Origin: Penium margaritaceum
Taxonomy: Eukaryota; Streptophyta; Zygnematophyceae; Desmidiales; Peniaceae
Direction: 5' to 3'
Assembly (NCBI GenBank): GCA_023375785.1
Contig: SZWC01001177.1
Location: 241,906-305,905 of the forward strand
Length of the DNA stretch: 64,000 nucleotides
Below, in pieces: positions 35,263 to 46,811 of the stretch. Within the stretch, counting starts at the first letter, position 1, and every line of letters starts with the position of its first letter. The notes beneath the pieces were generated by a model. That model was not told the DNA's origin and made no database searches. It was given only the letters and a program-made list of their open reading frames with translations. Both the position numbers and the translations under genes were made by a program.

Positions 35263-37342
35263 CTACTCATAGAGAGACGCATCCAAAGCGGAGCGAGCAT
35301 GGCAGACAGTGTCAGGATTAGGTGTTGGAACCACGCTGTCACGCATAATGAGGACAGAGGTGACAGAGGCGGGAAACACATCGGGTCTAGACTCGGCAAC
35401 AATGACAGCACTGTAAAACTCGCCCGCAGGCATAGAGTAGCCAACGGCGGAGTTGGGCTGGACGACAGCTGCTGCCAGACCAAGCGCATCCATACTGGTG
35501 GTAGGAGCCGGCTGGTCAGGGATGGGGGTGAAGGACGTGACAGAAGGACGGGCGGATGTAAAATGACCGACAGAGGGTACAGAGTGAGAAGAAGACTGTA
35601 AGGGACGAAGGCAACCACTCTGAGCTTGACTGTACGGAGCAGGAACAAAAGAGGGTGGAGGATCAACTGAATCCCCTATGGAAGAAACTGGCATAGGATC
35701 AGGGTGAAGTTGAGAGGCACCACAAGACACGGGAGATGATGAAGGGAAAGATGTAGGAGACGATGCCGGCAAGGACAAGGACATGGCACCAGGTGTTGAC
35801 ACAGGCAGTGATGCTGGCGTAGAGGAGGATGTAGATGTTGATGTAGACACAGGCAGGGAGATAGGAGACGATATCGGTGCTGATGATGGAGGCGACAATG
35901 GAGGCAATGGCGCAGCAGGAAACACAGATGTGGGTACAGAGACGGATACTGGCGAGGGTGCAGGCAATGGGAGAGGCACACGGGAGGTTGGAGAGCCGCC
36001 CGCGGGCCACCCGGCCCACGAGCTGCCCTCAACATGTAAAGCCGGGCCAAGAGAGGGGAAACGATGGACAACATCGGGTCTGAATATGCTCTCAAAGAAG
36101 AGGGCCTCACCTAACTCAATGATACGACAACTATCTGGGTCCCAAACTGTCACGCCTTGCACTGCAGCAAGATGCCAAGGAATAGACACAAACGCTCATG
36201 AGAGGAGAGCTTCCCATCGTGGTGATCCTAGGGGTGTCGGACACAATTTTCTCCCAAACCTGTGCAGGCACAAGTCAGTGCCACGGCAGTACCAGCATTT
36301 GTATGGAGTGACGTGATGTGGAAGCAGTCCGCAAGGAACCCGGTTCTGCACTTAAGTCATGTACCTCATAAGAAAAAGCTTCAGACAGGCCAGAATCGAC
36401 TAGCATGGCATGAGCTCCGTTTGCAAGAGATGGTTCTAGCCTTCAGAAACGCCATTTTGCTGAGGGTTAAAAGGGGTGGAAGACTCAAACCGGACACGAA
36501 GTGATGTAAGAAAACAAAGGTTGGGCCTGATGAAATTGTCAACTCGATCAGAGAAAAACACCCATAGCTTACGCTGACAGACACGCTTTGCCTGGACGAG
36601 CTAGGACTCGATCGTGGGACCGACATCGCTCTTCAGGCGGAGAGGAAAGATCCAACAGAAGAATGAGTGGTCGTCAGTCAGAAAAAGGGCATACCGACTG
36701 CCAACTAGGAACTCGACTGGGAATGGTCCCATGAAATCAGCATGGACAAGAGCAATAGGCTCATGGGTGTGGGATGTAGACACAGGAAATGGGGAATGAT
36801 GCATTTTGCCTTTCACACAATCCATGCAATTAGTGGTGCAAGGAGCCAGGAAAGTAGCAGCATCCAGATGAGTGGCAAGCTGATGGCGTAGCAAGCTGTG
36901 CATGGCGGCAGTGCTCACATGCCATAGGCAACGATGAAGCAAGAGCATGTTCTCGGGAGTGTGTGAGGGTGCAAGATGCACATGAGCGGCAGCAACAGGA
37001 GATGAAGATGGTGTAAACTTTGGGACACGGTACAACTTGTCGCAATGGAGACCAGGAAGCACAAAATGCCTGGAAAAACAGGTAGGGACAGAGAGAAACA
37101 ATACCAGTGCCACAGGACGCAAAGAAGGCCGTGCCCTGATCCTCCAGGGTAGAGGCACACAGTACACTAATCTCCAGTGCAAGGACAAACAGGACATCTG
37201 GTACGAACATGTCACCCATATGATCAACAAGTCGTACGACACCGATACCCTGGACAGATAGCACCTGGCCTGATCCGGTGCGCACAAAACAAACATCACC
37301 AACAGGACTAACCAACACAAATGTTGAGCGAGATGACATCAT
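35263..37342 (-). pseudogene. Protease, integrase and linker of copia E
   Basis: The protease motif GILDSSATHNM (about 37338-37370) has Ser for the Gly of DSGAT. Pre-integrase follows (MLLLHRCLWHVSTAAMHSLL, NCMDCVKGKMHHSPF), then the integrase start IALVHADFMGPFP and LTDDHSFFCWI. The second half of the integrase core is broken near 36300-36600. A 308-residue open frame (35263-36189) covers the post-integrase segment and a Ser/Pro/Thr-rich linker. Confidence 0.75.
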
Positions 37343-37380
37343 GTTATGAGTGGCACTGGAATCGAGGATCCCGTACCCAC

Positions 37381-37714
37381 ATTACACATGAGCAGACAAC
37401 AATGCATGATATGCAGAAATACCGATGGAAAGGGCAGACGCGGCAGAAGAGATCCAACAATGAAAATTAGAAACAAATGAAAACCATGGAAAAGAAATAA
37501 AAAAACGAAGAGGATAAAGGGATTAAAGCCCAGTGGAAGGGGCCGCCAAAAGAGGCTGCCAATGAAGAGTACCCGGTTGCACCCTGGCCCCCATTTTTTT
37601 TCTTCTTTTTCTTTGCTGGTTGGGCTGCAATTCATGGGCTTGTTGACGGGCAAGCTTTGCTGGCTGACGAGCTCACCGACCAATGAGCTCGTTGATTGAC
37701 GAGCTTTTCAAATG
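37381..37714. other. Junction between copia E and copia F, nothing recognised
   Basis: Low-complexity A- and T-rich stretches and repeated gacgagctc words; no coding homology seen. Confidence 0.4.
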
Positions 37715-37854
37715 ATCACAATGGGAAAGCTATCCAGCAGGTTTCCAAAGACAGCAACAAACAGAAGGCTGCTGCTGTAGCTGCATAGATGCTGCTGTGG
37801 CCTGTACTGACATTGCATTGAGGTTGCCGACAGTGGACTGTGCGTGCGCGCGCG

Positions 37855-37949
<95 letters not shown>

Positions 37950-38391
37950 TGAAAGCTAAAATTTACACAGCATGAATACGTGCCATGGTGCACAGCGGGT
38001 GACACACGCAGCAGTGTCAGTTTGTCCTCAAACCAACCTAAAACCACTGTATTAGCCGTAACTCTGCACACAATCATTTAAATGCATAACCATCTGAACA
38101 TACCGATGGAGAGTGTTCACCCGGATGCAACAACTGCATATATGCATGGGCCCAGCAATGACTAGTGGATTTCAAATGCAAATCATGCAAAATTGGATCA
38201 AAATCCAATTCACCGAGAAAACTCTGCAGACTGCAGAAAAACTACATAGTGTCCCAGAAGGCAGGACTCCATAGTAGCTATCTGGCAGCTGCTGGTGGGT
38301 GGGACAGCATAAAGGATCTGCACAAGCATGGACATGGCTCAGTGCTCACAATAAACTGTACAGACAGACGAGAGTAGCTCACATCATAGCA
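37715..38391 (-). repeat. 3' LTR of copia F
   Basis: On minus it starts TGCTATGATGTGAGC at 38391 after the PPT (38392-38401). The left edge is approximate. It is homologous to 58576-59093 (TGCTGTGATGTCAGC start) and to the LTRs of B, and it contains the GA microsatellite. Confidence 0.75.
37857..37948. repeat. GA microsatellite inside the copia F 3' LTR
   Basis: About 45 uninterrupted GA units. The matching place in the copia F 5' LTR reads gtagagagagatgc, and in B the complement of tagagagaaatgac. Confidence 0.9.
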
Positions 38392-38599
38392 CTCCCCCAT
38401 GATGCAATGGTACGCTTGCCCATATACTTGGAGGATTGACACAAGTGCACAATGCGGTACTCAACAGTCAGTACGCCCACCCCAAGTCTCAGAGACCCTC
38501 GGACAAGGGAGGAAGTGTGAAGAAACGAAAGCATCCATGAACTTTCCGTGAGCCAGTTCCTTGGTCAGGAATTCATTCCGCTGCATTTTTGTGCTGACC

Positions 38600-39165
38600 C
38601 ACATGACGGAGATCACCTGTTGTGCACCAAAAAACCTAACATGTAATGCTCAACACCATTGTGCTTCTTTTGTGCATTACAAACAGCAGATTTATCTCCA
38701 ATTTCAAGAGCCCACTGGTTGTCACAGAAAGGAATGATGCATTTACAGACTGACGCAACTCAAGAAATAGACGTTGTGGCCACACTGCGTCAGCCTCCCC
38801 AACCCCCAGTGCAACGTACTCAGCCTCTGATGAGGGATGTGCAATGCAGCCCTGCTTGCCGCTGTGCCACGACACAATGAGTCCACCCCCAGAAACACAT
38901 AGCCTGTGTGACTACCCTGATCAGGGCTCCAGGCCAAATCGTTGTCTGTGTAGCCGGCGACTACCACCAATCACTGCAGTCAAAAGTAGAGTCCCATGTA
39001 TGGTGCAAAAACCATGCACTACACCATTCGCACAACTGAGTAAAGAGCGCTTGCTTGGGGACATTGTGAGACCTGTGCGATGATGTTGGCGGTGAAAGCA
39101 ATGTCAGGTTGGGCGGTGATGGTTGAGTGCATTGTAGACCCAATGAGGTGCAAGTACAGGAAAGG
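38600..39165 (-). pseudogene. RNase H and RT tail of copia F
   Basis: Minus-strand pieces: QPFLYLHLIGS, QPDIAFTANIIAQVSQCP, GYTDNDLAWSPDQGSHTGYVFLG and SWHSGKQGCIAHPSSEAEYVALGVGEADAVW, then a broken CDN-like region. Frames change twice. Confidence 0.75.
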
Positions 39166-39591
39166 CTGCACACCAAATCCGGTTGGCAAATCTGAGCCTG
39201 GATTCAAATTCATAGCACCAAATCCAGAGTTGGATTCAGATTCACAAATCCAAGACCTGGATTCGTGAATCTTCATGGATTTCCAAATCCAAGACAAATC
39301 CTAATTTTCACATCAATGTGACCTTGTAGAACACTTTGTTTGAGCATAGTTGTGAGCAAGTCAGAAGTCACACTTCATAGTTTCTTCCAAAGGCATGCAT
39401 TTGATTCATTAAGCTCCTTTTGCATTTTGTGGAAGTTTGGTGGAACACATAACATCGTAGGCATGAAACACCAAATTCACTAGCATGACGGCATGCCTGC
39501 CCTAGGTACATGACAATTAGCATGACAGCATGCCTGCCCTCAGTCACCAGGACTATTTGCATGATGGCATGCCTGCCACTGCTGACTGAAC

Positions 39592-40779
39592 CTAAGCATT
39601 TCCATTGCCTTCATCACTTTGTCCTGTGGTGCCTGTGTCATCATCATCATCCAGTCCCTCTTCCCCTTCCACATCATCTTCCATCTCCTGCTCTGCCACC
39701 TGTGCTGCACGACGGCGAAGGTTGTAACGCTTCTCCTCCTCCCCCAGTTCTGGTGCTACATCCACATTTGGAGTGACTGGGAAATGTGCAATCTGTGGAT
39801 CATTCTCCCATGATTTTAGAAGCATCAGATTTTTTACGTTGAAGTCGATGAGTGACTGCCAAAAATCGGTGATGATATGTCAACTCAGAGAAAAGAGGCT
39901 CTCTGATGGGGAACTTTTTGCCAGAACTGTAAGGAAACAGATTTGAGTGAGTTCCGTAGAATGTGAAATTTGGCCAGCAGTGCTGAACCAAAACATAAGA
40001 CAAACCACATTACTTCAGCACCTACCAGAAACAGGTCGAGTGTGGCCAGGTGGAAAGTTAGGAATGTTTTTTTGTGCTCCTTCATGACTTGAGGATGTTG
40101 CACCGATGCCCCTTCTTCACTTCTCTTGCCCAGCTTTGAACCTCCAACTCCAATGTGCTTGGAATGACCTGCACCTGGGGAGCCTCTGGCTTGGTGAACA
40201 TTTCTATGGCGGCGTCCTCCAAATTAGCTTCCAGCATTGTGGCCTCTTCACTCTGGCGGATCCTTTCACTCCGACATGGCTGTGGTTGCCCAGCAGCAGT
40301 CTCGTCTCCCTCGTTTTCTGTGTGGGCTCCAGGCGGTAGTTTTTGAGTTGGGGAATTTCCAATCATGAGCTTTGTAAGAATCTTGACAGCATACCTGCAC
40401 CAGTTGTGGCAGACAACATTGTCGCTGCAGCACTATACAGTTCAGACTGAGATGTCTGTGCGGCAGCTGCGGCAGTTACTGCTGCAAGTGCAGCAGCCTC
40501 AGCCTCTGCATCCTCTCGGCTTTGCACGACATGGTCGTGGTATGACCGCAGCAAGTCCACGACTTTGAGCTGCAGGTCGGCAGGCGTGCTGATGCCCATC
40601 TTTGTCTGGACGTGCTCGTACAATCCAAGACACAACCGTGGGTCACAAGCTGTTGCCAGCACAAGTTGATCAGGGAAAAGCTTTTCATACTTGTCAAGCA
40701 TCACAATGACTGCAACAATTCCTGGCTTGCGCTCCAGCAGCAGCTCCTCTTTGCAGTCCAGGCACCCGGCATTTCCTCC
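39592..40779 (-). pseudogene. hAT2 transposase C-terminal part
   Basis: On minus: KEELLLERKPGIVAVI, MLDKYEKLFPDQLVLATACDPRLCLGLYEHV (the DPR block before the dimer region), an Ala-rich stretch, KEHKKTFLTFHLATLDLFLV, and the hAT dimerisation signature SPSESLFSLS..HIITDFWQSL with NLMLLKSW near 39800-39930. An acidic end (EEEKRYNLRRRA, VEGEEGLDDDDD) follows. Frame changes and a stop in the dimer region show decay. Confidence 0.8.
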
Positions 40780-41422
40780 GTCAATGCGCCGGATGGCAAC
40801 GGTCTAGAAAACGGGTCCCGACATGGGTGGCCGCCAACCGCTCTTGGTATTTCAACCAAGATTACATATCACCCTCAAACAAGGGATCCACGCTTTAGGT
40901 TCGTTCGGTTTGCAACCTCACAAAGTCCGCATGAAGGTCTTTAGTGTCTACCCTTGGTTGGACACTCTCTGAGGAGTCTCAAAGGCAAGAACTATAAATG
41001 GATGCATGCAGGGTATAGGCTTTTGTACCTGCAGAGCTTTGCTAATGCTTCTGCTTGCAGTGGCTCCACATGAGCCAACCTTAGCCTACAGTCCTACTTG
41101 GCGCGTCCTAAGACTGCCAAGTGTCATCCTCAAGGCAGGCTCTAGTAAGCTTCCTAGAAGCTTCTTGTCCCATTCTGGACCACAAAGAAACATGCGGCCG
41201 TCGCGTGGTTTGAGCCCGCAACCCATGGGCTCCGGCGCCTGTCACAACTAGGCCACAATGTTGTGTTTCATACGATGATCTCCAGGGAACATACCCATTA
41301 TGGGCAGTGCATTCCTGGCCTATCTCAGAACAGACCAAGGGGACGTACTCCATAGAGCAGTGCATGCCTCGTCTTTCCATGCAACCAGCCAGCTAGCCAG
41401 TGGACAAGGTGCATACTATTCA
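40780..41422 (-). repeat. 3' LTR of copia H
   Basis: Minus strand starts TGAATAGTATGCACC and ends near GCGCATTGAC. Contains a tRNA-like module (41196-41261). Confidence 0.8.
41196..41261 (-). other. tRNA-like pol III box module in the left LTR of H
   Basis: On minus, TGGCCTAGTTGTGA resembles an A box and GGCTCAAACC, about 35 bases later, a B box. The right LTR has the same module with better pairing (46583-46649). Confidence 0.55.
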
Positions 41423-41486
41423 ACAAATCTCTCCCTTGCACCTCTGTCCATGTGTTGCTTACTGGGCTCCATCAATGCCTTGGGAC

Positions 41487-44400
41487 TCACCCTTCCTCTG
41501 CCACACTCCGCATGCCAAATCCAAGAATGCCAGCATAGTGCAAGTCGCTATCCAGCGGCTTAGTCATGAAGTCAACAATCATGCTCTTGGTGTTGTAGTG
41601 CTGCAAGTTCACCACCTTCTTCATGACCAGGTCACGTGAGTAGTGGTAACGTATATCGATGTGCTTCGTTCGCCAGGAGATGATCTCATCTTCAGCCATC
41701 AAGATGGCACTCATGCTGCCCACGTGTACAGCTGTGGCATACTTCTGTGGCACTGTCATTTCGCCAAGTAGGCTGCGCAGCCACTGAGTCTCCTTGCACA
41801 ACACAGATAGAGCAAAGTACTTTGCCTTAGCTATGGACATAGAACACAATCCTGCTTCCTGCGGGCCCATGGGATGGAAGCGCCATTCAAGATGCACACA
41901 TGTTCAGAGGTCCACTTTCGGTCGTCAAGATTTCCTCCCCAGTCGGCGTCGGTGTAGCACTTTAGGTGGAGGGGGTCCGTACCTTCTTGGCCTCCATGGA
42001 CAAGGCCCATGTGACGTGTCTTCTGCAGGTAGTGCAAGATGCGCTTGACTGCCTGCCAATGTTGTGGCCCTAGATTGGCCACGAACCTGCTCACTTGTCC
42101 CACAGCATAGCAGATGTCTGGACGAGTACCTACCATGGCGTAAATGATGCTACCCATGGCGGACTGGTAGGGGATTTCTTGCATCTCCCTTTGTTCTGCA
42201 TCATTGCTTGGTGACATTGAGGCCTTCAGGTTTGCATTGGTTGTCATCGGGGTGCTGACAGGTTTGCAGTCTTCCATGTGTGAGCGCTTTAGTATCTCAC
42301 AGATGTATTTGGTTTGGTTGATTTCGATGGTGCCTGGTGCTTGGTTGCAATGGATGGCGTCCTGAAGTAATAATTGAGAGGACCCATGTCCTTCATTTTG
42401 AACCTTTTGCTGAGGTCAGACTTCAGCTCATCCAGTAGCTTGATCAAAGAAGAGCAAATGATCAGATCATTCACATACAGTGCAATGAGAATCCGCCCAC
42501 TCCCATCATCGCGCACGTACATGTTTGGGTAACTTTGGCAATGCGCAAAGGAGAGACTTGTCATGAAACCATCCATCTCTTTGTACCACATCCTTGGGGC
42601 CTGTTTCATTCTGCAGAGCGCTTTCACTAACTTGCACACCTTGCCCTCGGGAACATTTAATTATTTGGGTACCTCCATCAGCATTTCCTTGTCGAACTTC
42701 CCACAAAGGAGAGGTATCGTGATGTCCATCGGGTGAGTCTCCAGGTTCTTTGCGGCTGCAATGGCAAGGAAAGAGCGGATGGAGGCAAAGGTCACGACGG
42801 GCGCGAACGTCTCGTCGTACTCACAACTCAAGCACTGAGAAAACCCCTTTGTCACTACTCGCGCCTTGAGATTCTTGATTTTACTGTCTTGGTTCTTCTT
42901 CACTTAGAGGACCCACTTGGATCCCACCACGTGGGCCTTGTCGGGTCTATCCACTAGCACCCACGTGCCATTCTTGGCAATGGTCGCAAGCTTGTTGTCC
43001 ACTGCCTCCTTCCACTTGGCCGCATCCGGGCCATTCATCGCCTCCGCCACTGTGGATAACTCTCCCTGAGCCATGCATGACCAGCTAAGGTGATTCCAAT
43101 TGTCCTCATACCGCAAAGGTGCTTTCTTTGGTTGTAAACTACGCCGAGGTGCTGGTGCGGCTTCCTGATTTGCTGCTGATACTTCCACAGGTGGTTGTGT
43201 GTCCTCGTCGTCGTTGTCGTGAGAAGATTCGTTAGACTCCAAGACAGAGTGGGAAGCCCCGGACGCTTCGGTATCCGCGTCCATGTCAGATGCTATGTCA
43301 TCCTACATAGGTACTCTCCCATTCCCACCACTTGCTGGCAAAGCAAGCCAGTTGTTGGGTGCTTGGTCTCCGGACTCAAGCAACACTATCCACTCTCCCG
43401 CCTTGGGCGCAAGGATCGGATTAAGCAGCTCTCCCTTTCCAAGGGTGCGTTCCTCACACTCAACATCACGGCTCCTCACGAGCTTGCCCGCTGCCTGGTC
43501 CCAATGCCAATATGCTTTGTATGACATGTCGTACCCAATCATGATGCACTTTCTGGAACATGCGCCCAGCTTGCCTCCACCTTCTCCCGACAAGATCTTC
43601 ACCCATGTAGTTGACCGGGACACCTTCAGATGAGAGGTCTTGGGTTTCCTTCCAAACCATGCTTCTTGTGGGGTCTTCACTTGCTTGTCCTGCTCCTTGC
43701 CACGCTTCCGCAAGGCAGTTAGTGGTGTGAGGTTCAAGAGGTAGCGGGCCGTTGTTGCAACTCGAGCCCCAAATCAAGGTGGGAGCTTGGCGTCGAATAG
43801 CATGCTTTGCACCATGTCGAGTAGGGTCTGGTTCATCCTCTTGGCCACGCCATTGCTGTGGGAGTTGTAAGGGGTGGTTTGCTTGTGGCGAATGCCATGA
43901 TGCTGGAGCCGAGGCTTGCATGCCTCGTACTCACCCTCGTTGTCACTTCGGAGCGTCTTCACCCTCTTGGAAGTTTGCCGCTCTACCATGGCGACAAACT
44001 CCACGAGCTTCTCCTTGACCTCTCCCTTTGTATTGAGGAAGTAGATCCACAACTTACGGCTGTGGTCATTGATGAAGGTCAAGAAGTACTTTCTTCCTCC
44101 CTTATATGTCGTGTAGAAGGCTCCGCACACATCACTGTGGATCAAGTCCAAGACATTCTCCGCTCGTTGAGCTCCTCTCCCAAACGGCTTCTTCTTTGCC
44201 TTCGCTTGGAGGCATGGTTAACACAACGTACACACCTCTCCATGCTTCATGGTGAACCCTTCTATTCCACGGAATATATCTTGCTCCATCATCTTTTGCA
44301 GTGTGTTCTTGGCCATGTGGCCAAATGGCTAGTGTCACAGCTCAGCGCCAGTGGCCTTGGTTGATGTGGCGGCCGCAGCGGTCACCGGCGGTGCATCCTT

Positions 44401-45734
44401 TGGCTTCAGTGCCATTGTCTTGGTGGCCCATGCCAGTCCCTCATCCGACAACTTGGTGACTTTGGTTTGAAGCACGTAGATGCCATCGACTCTTGGAAGT
44501 TGAAGCATCAGGCCGTCTTTGGTGTACAGATTTTTTATGTCCTTATGTTTTAGGGCCACGGCTTCCTTGATGGTGAACACCACTGTCATGTTGTTGTTGG
44601 TGATTTGTGAGATCGACAGTCGGTTCACTACAAAGGAGCGCATGTGCACCACCTTTTGAAGATTGAACTCCTTCTTGGCAACGTTCTTGTTGAACCTGAT
44701 CACCTTGTCCCCTTCGCCCATGGCTTGGACAACACCATTGTTTACACACTTGATGCGCATGTCAGATTTGGCCATGGAGACAGATCCACCATTCTCTTTT
44801 GGGGACTGGTGGTTGGTGCCCGAGTGAAGGGTGAATGCCCCTGGCCTAAGGAGTGCTGCCCCCCTTTGTGGAAAACCCTTCAGCCATCATGTTGGTAAGC
44901 TCCTTCTTCTCCTTCCCACTTTCGTTCCCACCATCTTTCCTAGGACTACGACAGTCCCTAGCCCAGTGCCCAGCCTTGCCACAGTTGTGACAGTCGCCGG
45001 GCTTCTTGAAACTCTTCCCGCCACCATTGCCTTTCCCTCCACCGCCACCGCTTCCGCTGTTGCCTTGGCTAGAGGGAGAGCTTGCACCTTGTCCACCAAA
45101 GCGAGAGGCATAGGCTGAAATGTTTGCCTCACTGCCACTGCGTTGCATGGACTCATTGCAGACGTGTTCGGCGACACCCTCATACGTCAGATCTGCCTCC
45201 TTCCAACCGCCAAAAACGGTGATCAAGGATCCCTAGCTTTCCGGTAGCACCATCAAAAGGATTATGGCACGCATGTTGGAGTCGAGATTCCATTTCATTT
45301 GCTGGACCTCTTGCAGCACGTTGTGAAATGACTGCAGAAATATGGGTATCGATTCTCCTTCGCTCACCCTCATCAACATCAACCTTTGGAAGATGAAGAT
45401 TTGGTTTCCTAGGGCGTTTGATTGATGCACGCGTGAGAGTTTGGGTAGGCCTCGGCAGCCGATGTACATCCTGTGACGTGGGAGTGTTGAGTCTCTTTGA
45501 TGGACGTCACGAGTATGGTAAGAGCCATGTTGTTCTTTGTTGTCCATGCTGCAAGGTTAGCCGCATGCATGCTCACAGTCGCATCGGTGGGTTCTATCTT
45601 GGTCCCTTTTAGGATGTCGAATTAGTCACGCACGTTCATGACAGTTTCAAACAGCCATTTCCACAAGGGAAAACATGTCCCCATGAATTTGGACATACCC
45701 GCCTCAAGGCAGGCTTGAGTTGAATCCGCCATTT
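41487..45734 (-). pseudogene. Gag-Pol of copia H
   Basis: Gag starts at an ATG near 45734 (MADSTQACLEA), has a UBN2-like core, and a perfect CCHC knuckle, CHNCGKAGHWARDC (about 44960). The protease DSGAT motif is missing where expected near 44800; only GGSVSMAKSD and downstream protease sequence remain. Integrase (43774-44151) keeps LIHSDVCGAF and RSDNEGEY, but the catalytic Glu of NGVAER reads Lys. RT has VKALCRMKQAPRMWY and YVND instead of YVDD (42466-42477). RNase H keeps CYTDADWGGN, but its Glu block reads IAKAKYFALS. Protease to RT lies in one frame (to 42289); three shifts occur elsewhere. The sequence is a different copia lineage from A-F. Confidence 0.85.
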
Positions 45735-46168
45735 TTTTTGGCGGTTGCTTGTCTTCTATGCTTTGCGGCTACTCTGCTTCGTTGAGGCCGATGAGGCTGA
45801 TGAGGTTGCTGACTGCGACCGTTGTCAAAGGTGGAGTTGGTTTTGTTGCATACCCCTCCTGCCGATGATTGCCTAAGGCGATGGTGCTGTTGTGAGAAAA
45901 ACAGCCTTGGGGTTGTACCACCTTCTAAAGGGGTAGAGCTTTATCCCATTGGGGCTCGAGGGTCTTGTCCAACAAGGACAGAGTTATTCCTCATCCCCTA
46001 GTTCGCCATGTGCGCGCACCCTACCTGAAGAAGCCGATGGAGCCGATGGAGCAGATTGAAGCCGTCTGATGTTTGTGTCCCTGTTGTACCTGTGCGCCTT
46101 GCAAGACCACGCACGATTCGGTCAAGGAAGCGTACCCTAGAACCAGAAGTGTCGGCCCATAACTCTTT

Positions 46169-46811
46169 GTCAATGCGCCGGATATCAACGGTCTGGGAAA
46201 CGGGTCCCAAAATGGAAGGCCGCCAACCGCTCTTGGTATTTCAATCAAGATAACATATCACCCTCAAAGGAGGGATCCACACTTTAGGTTCGTTTGGTTT
46301 GCGACCTCACAAAGTCCGCATGAAGTTCTTTAGTGTCTACCCTTGGTTGGACACTAAGTGAGGAGTCTCAAAGGCACGAACTGTAAATAGATGCGTGCAC
46401 GGTACATGGTTTTGTACCTGGAGAGCTTTGCTAATGCTTCTGGTTGCAGTGGCTCCACAGGAGTCAACCTCAGCCTACAGTCCTACTTGGCGCGTCCAAA
46501 TACCGCCAAGTGTCATCGTCAAGGCAGGCTCTAGTAAGCTTCCTCGATGCTTCCTGTCCCATTCTGGGCGACAAAGAAAAATGCGGCCGTTGCAGGGTTT
46601 GAGCCCGCAACCCATGAGCTCCTGCGCTTGTCAGAACTAGGCCACAATGTTATGTTTCCTATGATGATCTCCAGGGGACATACCCAGTATGGGCAGTGCA
46701 CGCCTGGCCTATCTCAGAACAAACCAAGGGGACGTGCTCCATAGAGCAGTGCATGCCTCGTCTTTTCGTGCAACCAGCCAGCTAGCCAGTGGACAAGGTG
46801 CATACCATTCA
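46169..46811 (-). repeat. 5' LTR of copia H
   Basis: Same length and wording as 40780-41422, for example gaccaaggggacgtRctccatagagcagtgcatg (in part) and gccgccaaccgctcttgg. Starts TGAATGG on minus. Confidence 0.8.
46583..46649 (-). other. tRNA-like pol III box module in the right LTR of H
   Basis: On minus it folds with a GTGGCC/GGCCGC acceptor-like stem and a GCGGG-CTCAAAC-CCTGC T-arm-like hairpin. A box TGGCCTAGTTCTG and B box GGCTCAAACCC (10 of 11 consensus positions). Confidence 0.6.

Larger units (their letters stand above)
33350..37380 (-). mobile_element. Copia E, from protease to 3' LTR
   Basis: On minus: protease (37342 leftward), pre-integrase, integrase, a long Ser/Pro linker (35263-36189), RT, RNase H (to about 33740), a purine-rich ggggcatggagggg (33623-33636) and a presumed 3' LTR starting TGTTGCTG at 33622. 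No Gag or 5' LTR can be seen to the right of 37380. Frames change several times. Confidence 0.8.
37715..39165 (-). mobile_element. Left part of copia F (family B): 3' LTR and RNase H
   Basis: The LTR here is the reverse complement of family B LTRs (gtgccatggtgcac.gcgggtgacac, aaaccactgtattagccgtaactctgc). It is preceded on minus by the same catgggggag PPT. RNase H (38600-38970) reads SWHSGKQGCIAHPSSEAEYVALG. RT connection LYLHLIGS...TAQPDIAFTAN lies at 39019-39165, where homology stops. The rest of the element appears to be at 53715-59093. Confidence 0.7.
40780..46811 (-). mobile_element. Copia retrotransposon H inserted in hAT2
   Basis: Direct repeats of exactly 643 bases each (40780-41422 and 46169-46811) flank a copia polyprotein on minus (Gag 45734 leftward, then protease remnant, integrase, RT, RNase H to 41487). 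The right boundary cuts the hAT2 frame just after AAEKKRMCRC, and the hAT2 frame resumes to the left of the other repeat. The repeats differ at several tens of positions. No 5-bp target duplication is recognisable. Confidence 0.85.

Noticed and set aside
35263-36189. A 308-residue Ser/Pro-rich cell-wall-like protein
   Set aside because: It is continuous with copia E integrase and RT and sits where the copia linker belongs.
40986-41000. TATA box (ctataaat) on plus in the left LTR of H
   Set aside because: The element is on minus and the right LTR has lost the motif; likely chance.
41196-41261. A functional tRNA gene
   Set aside because: Only A/B-box-like motifs and partial arms are seen; stems are incomplete in this copy and it lies within an LTR.
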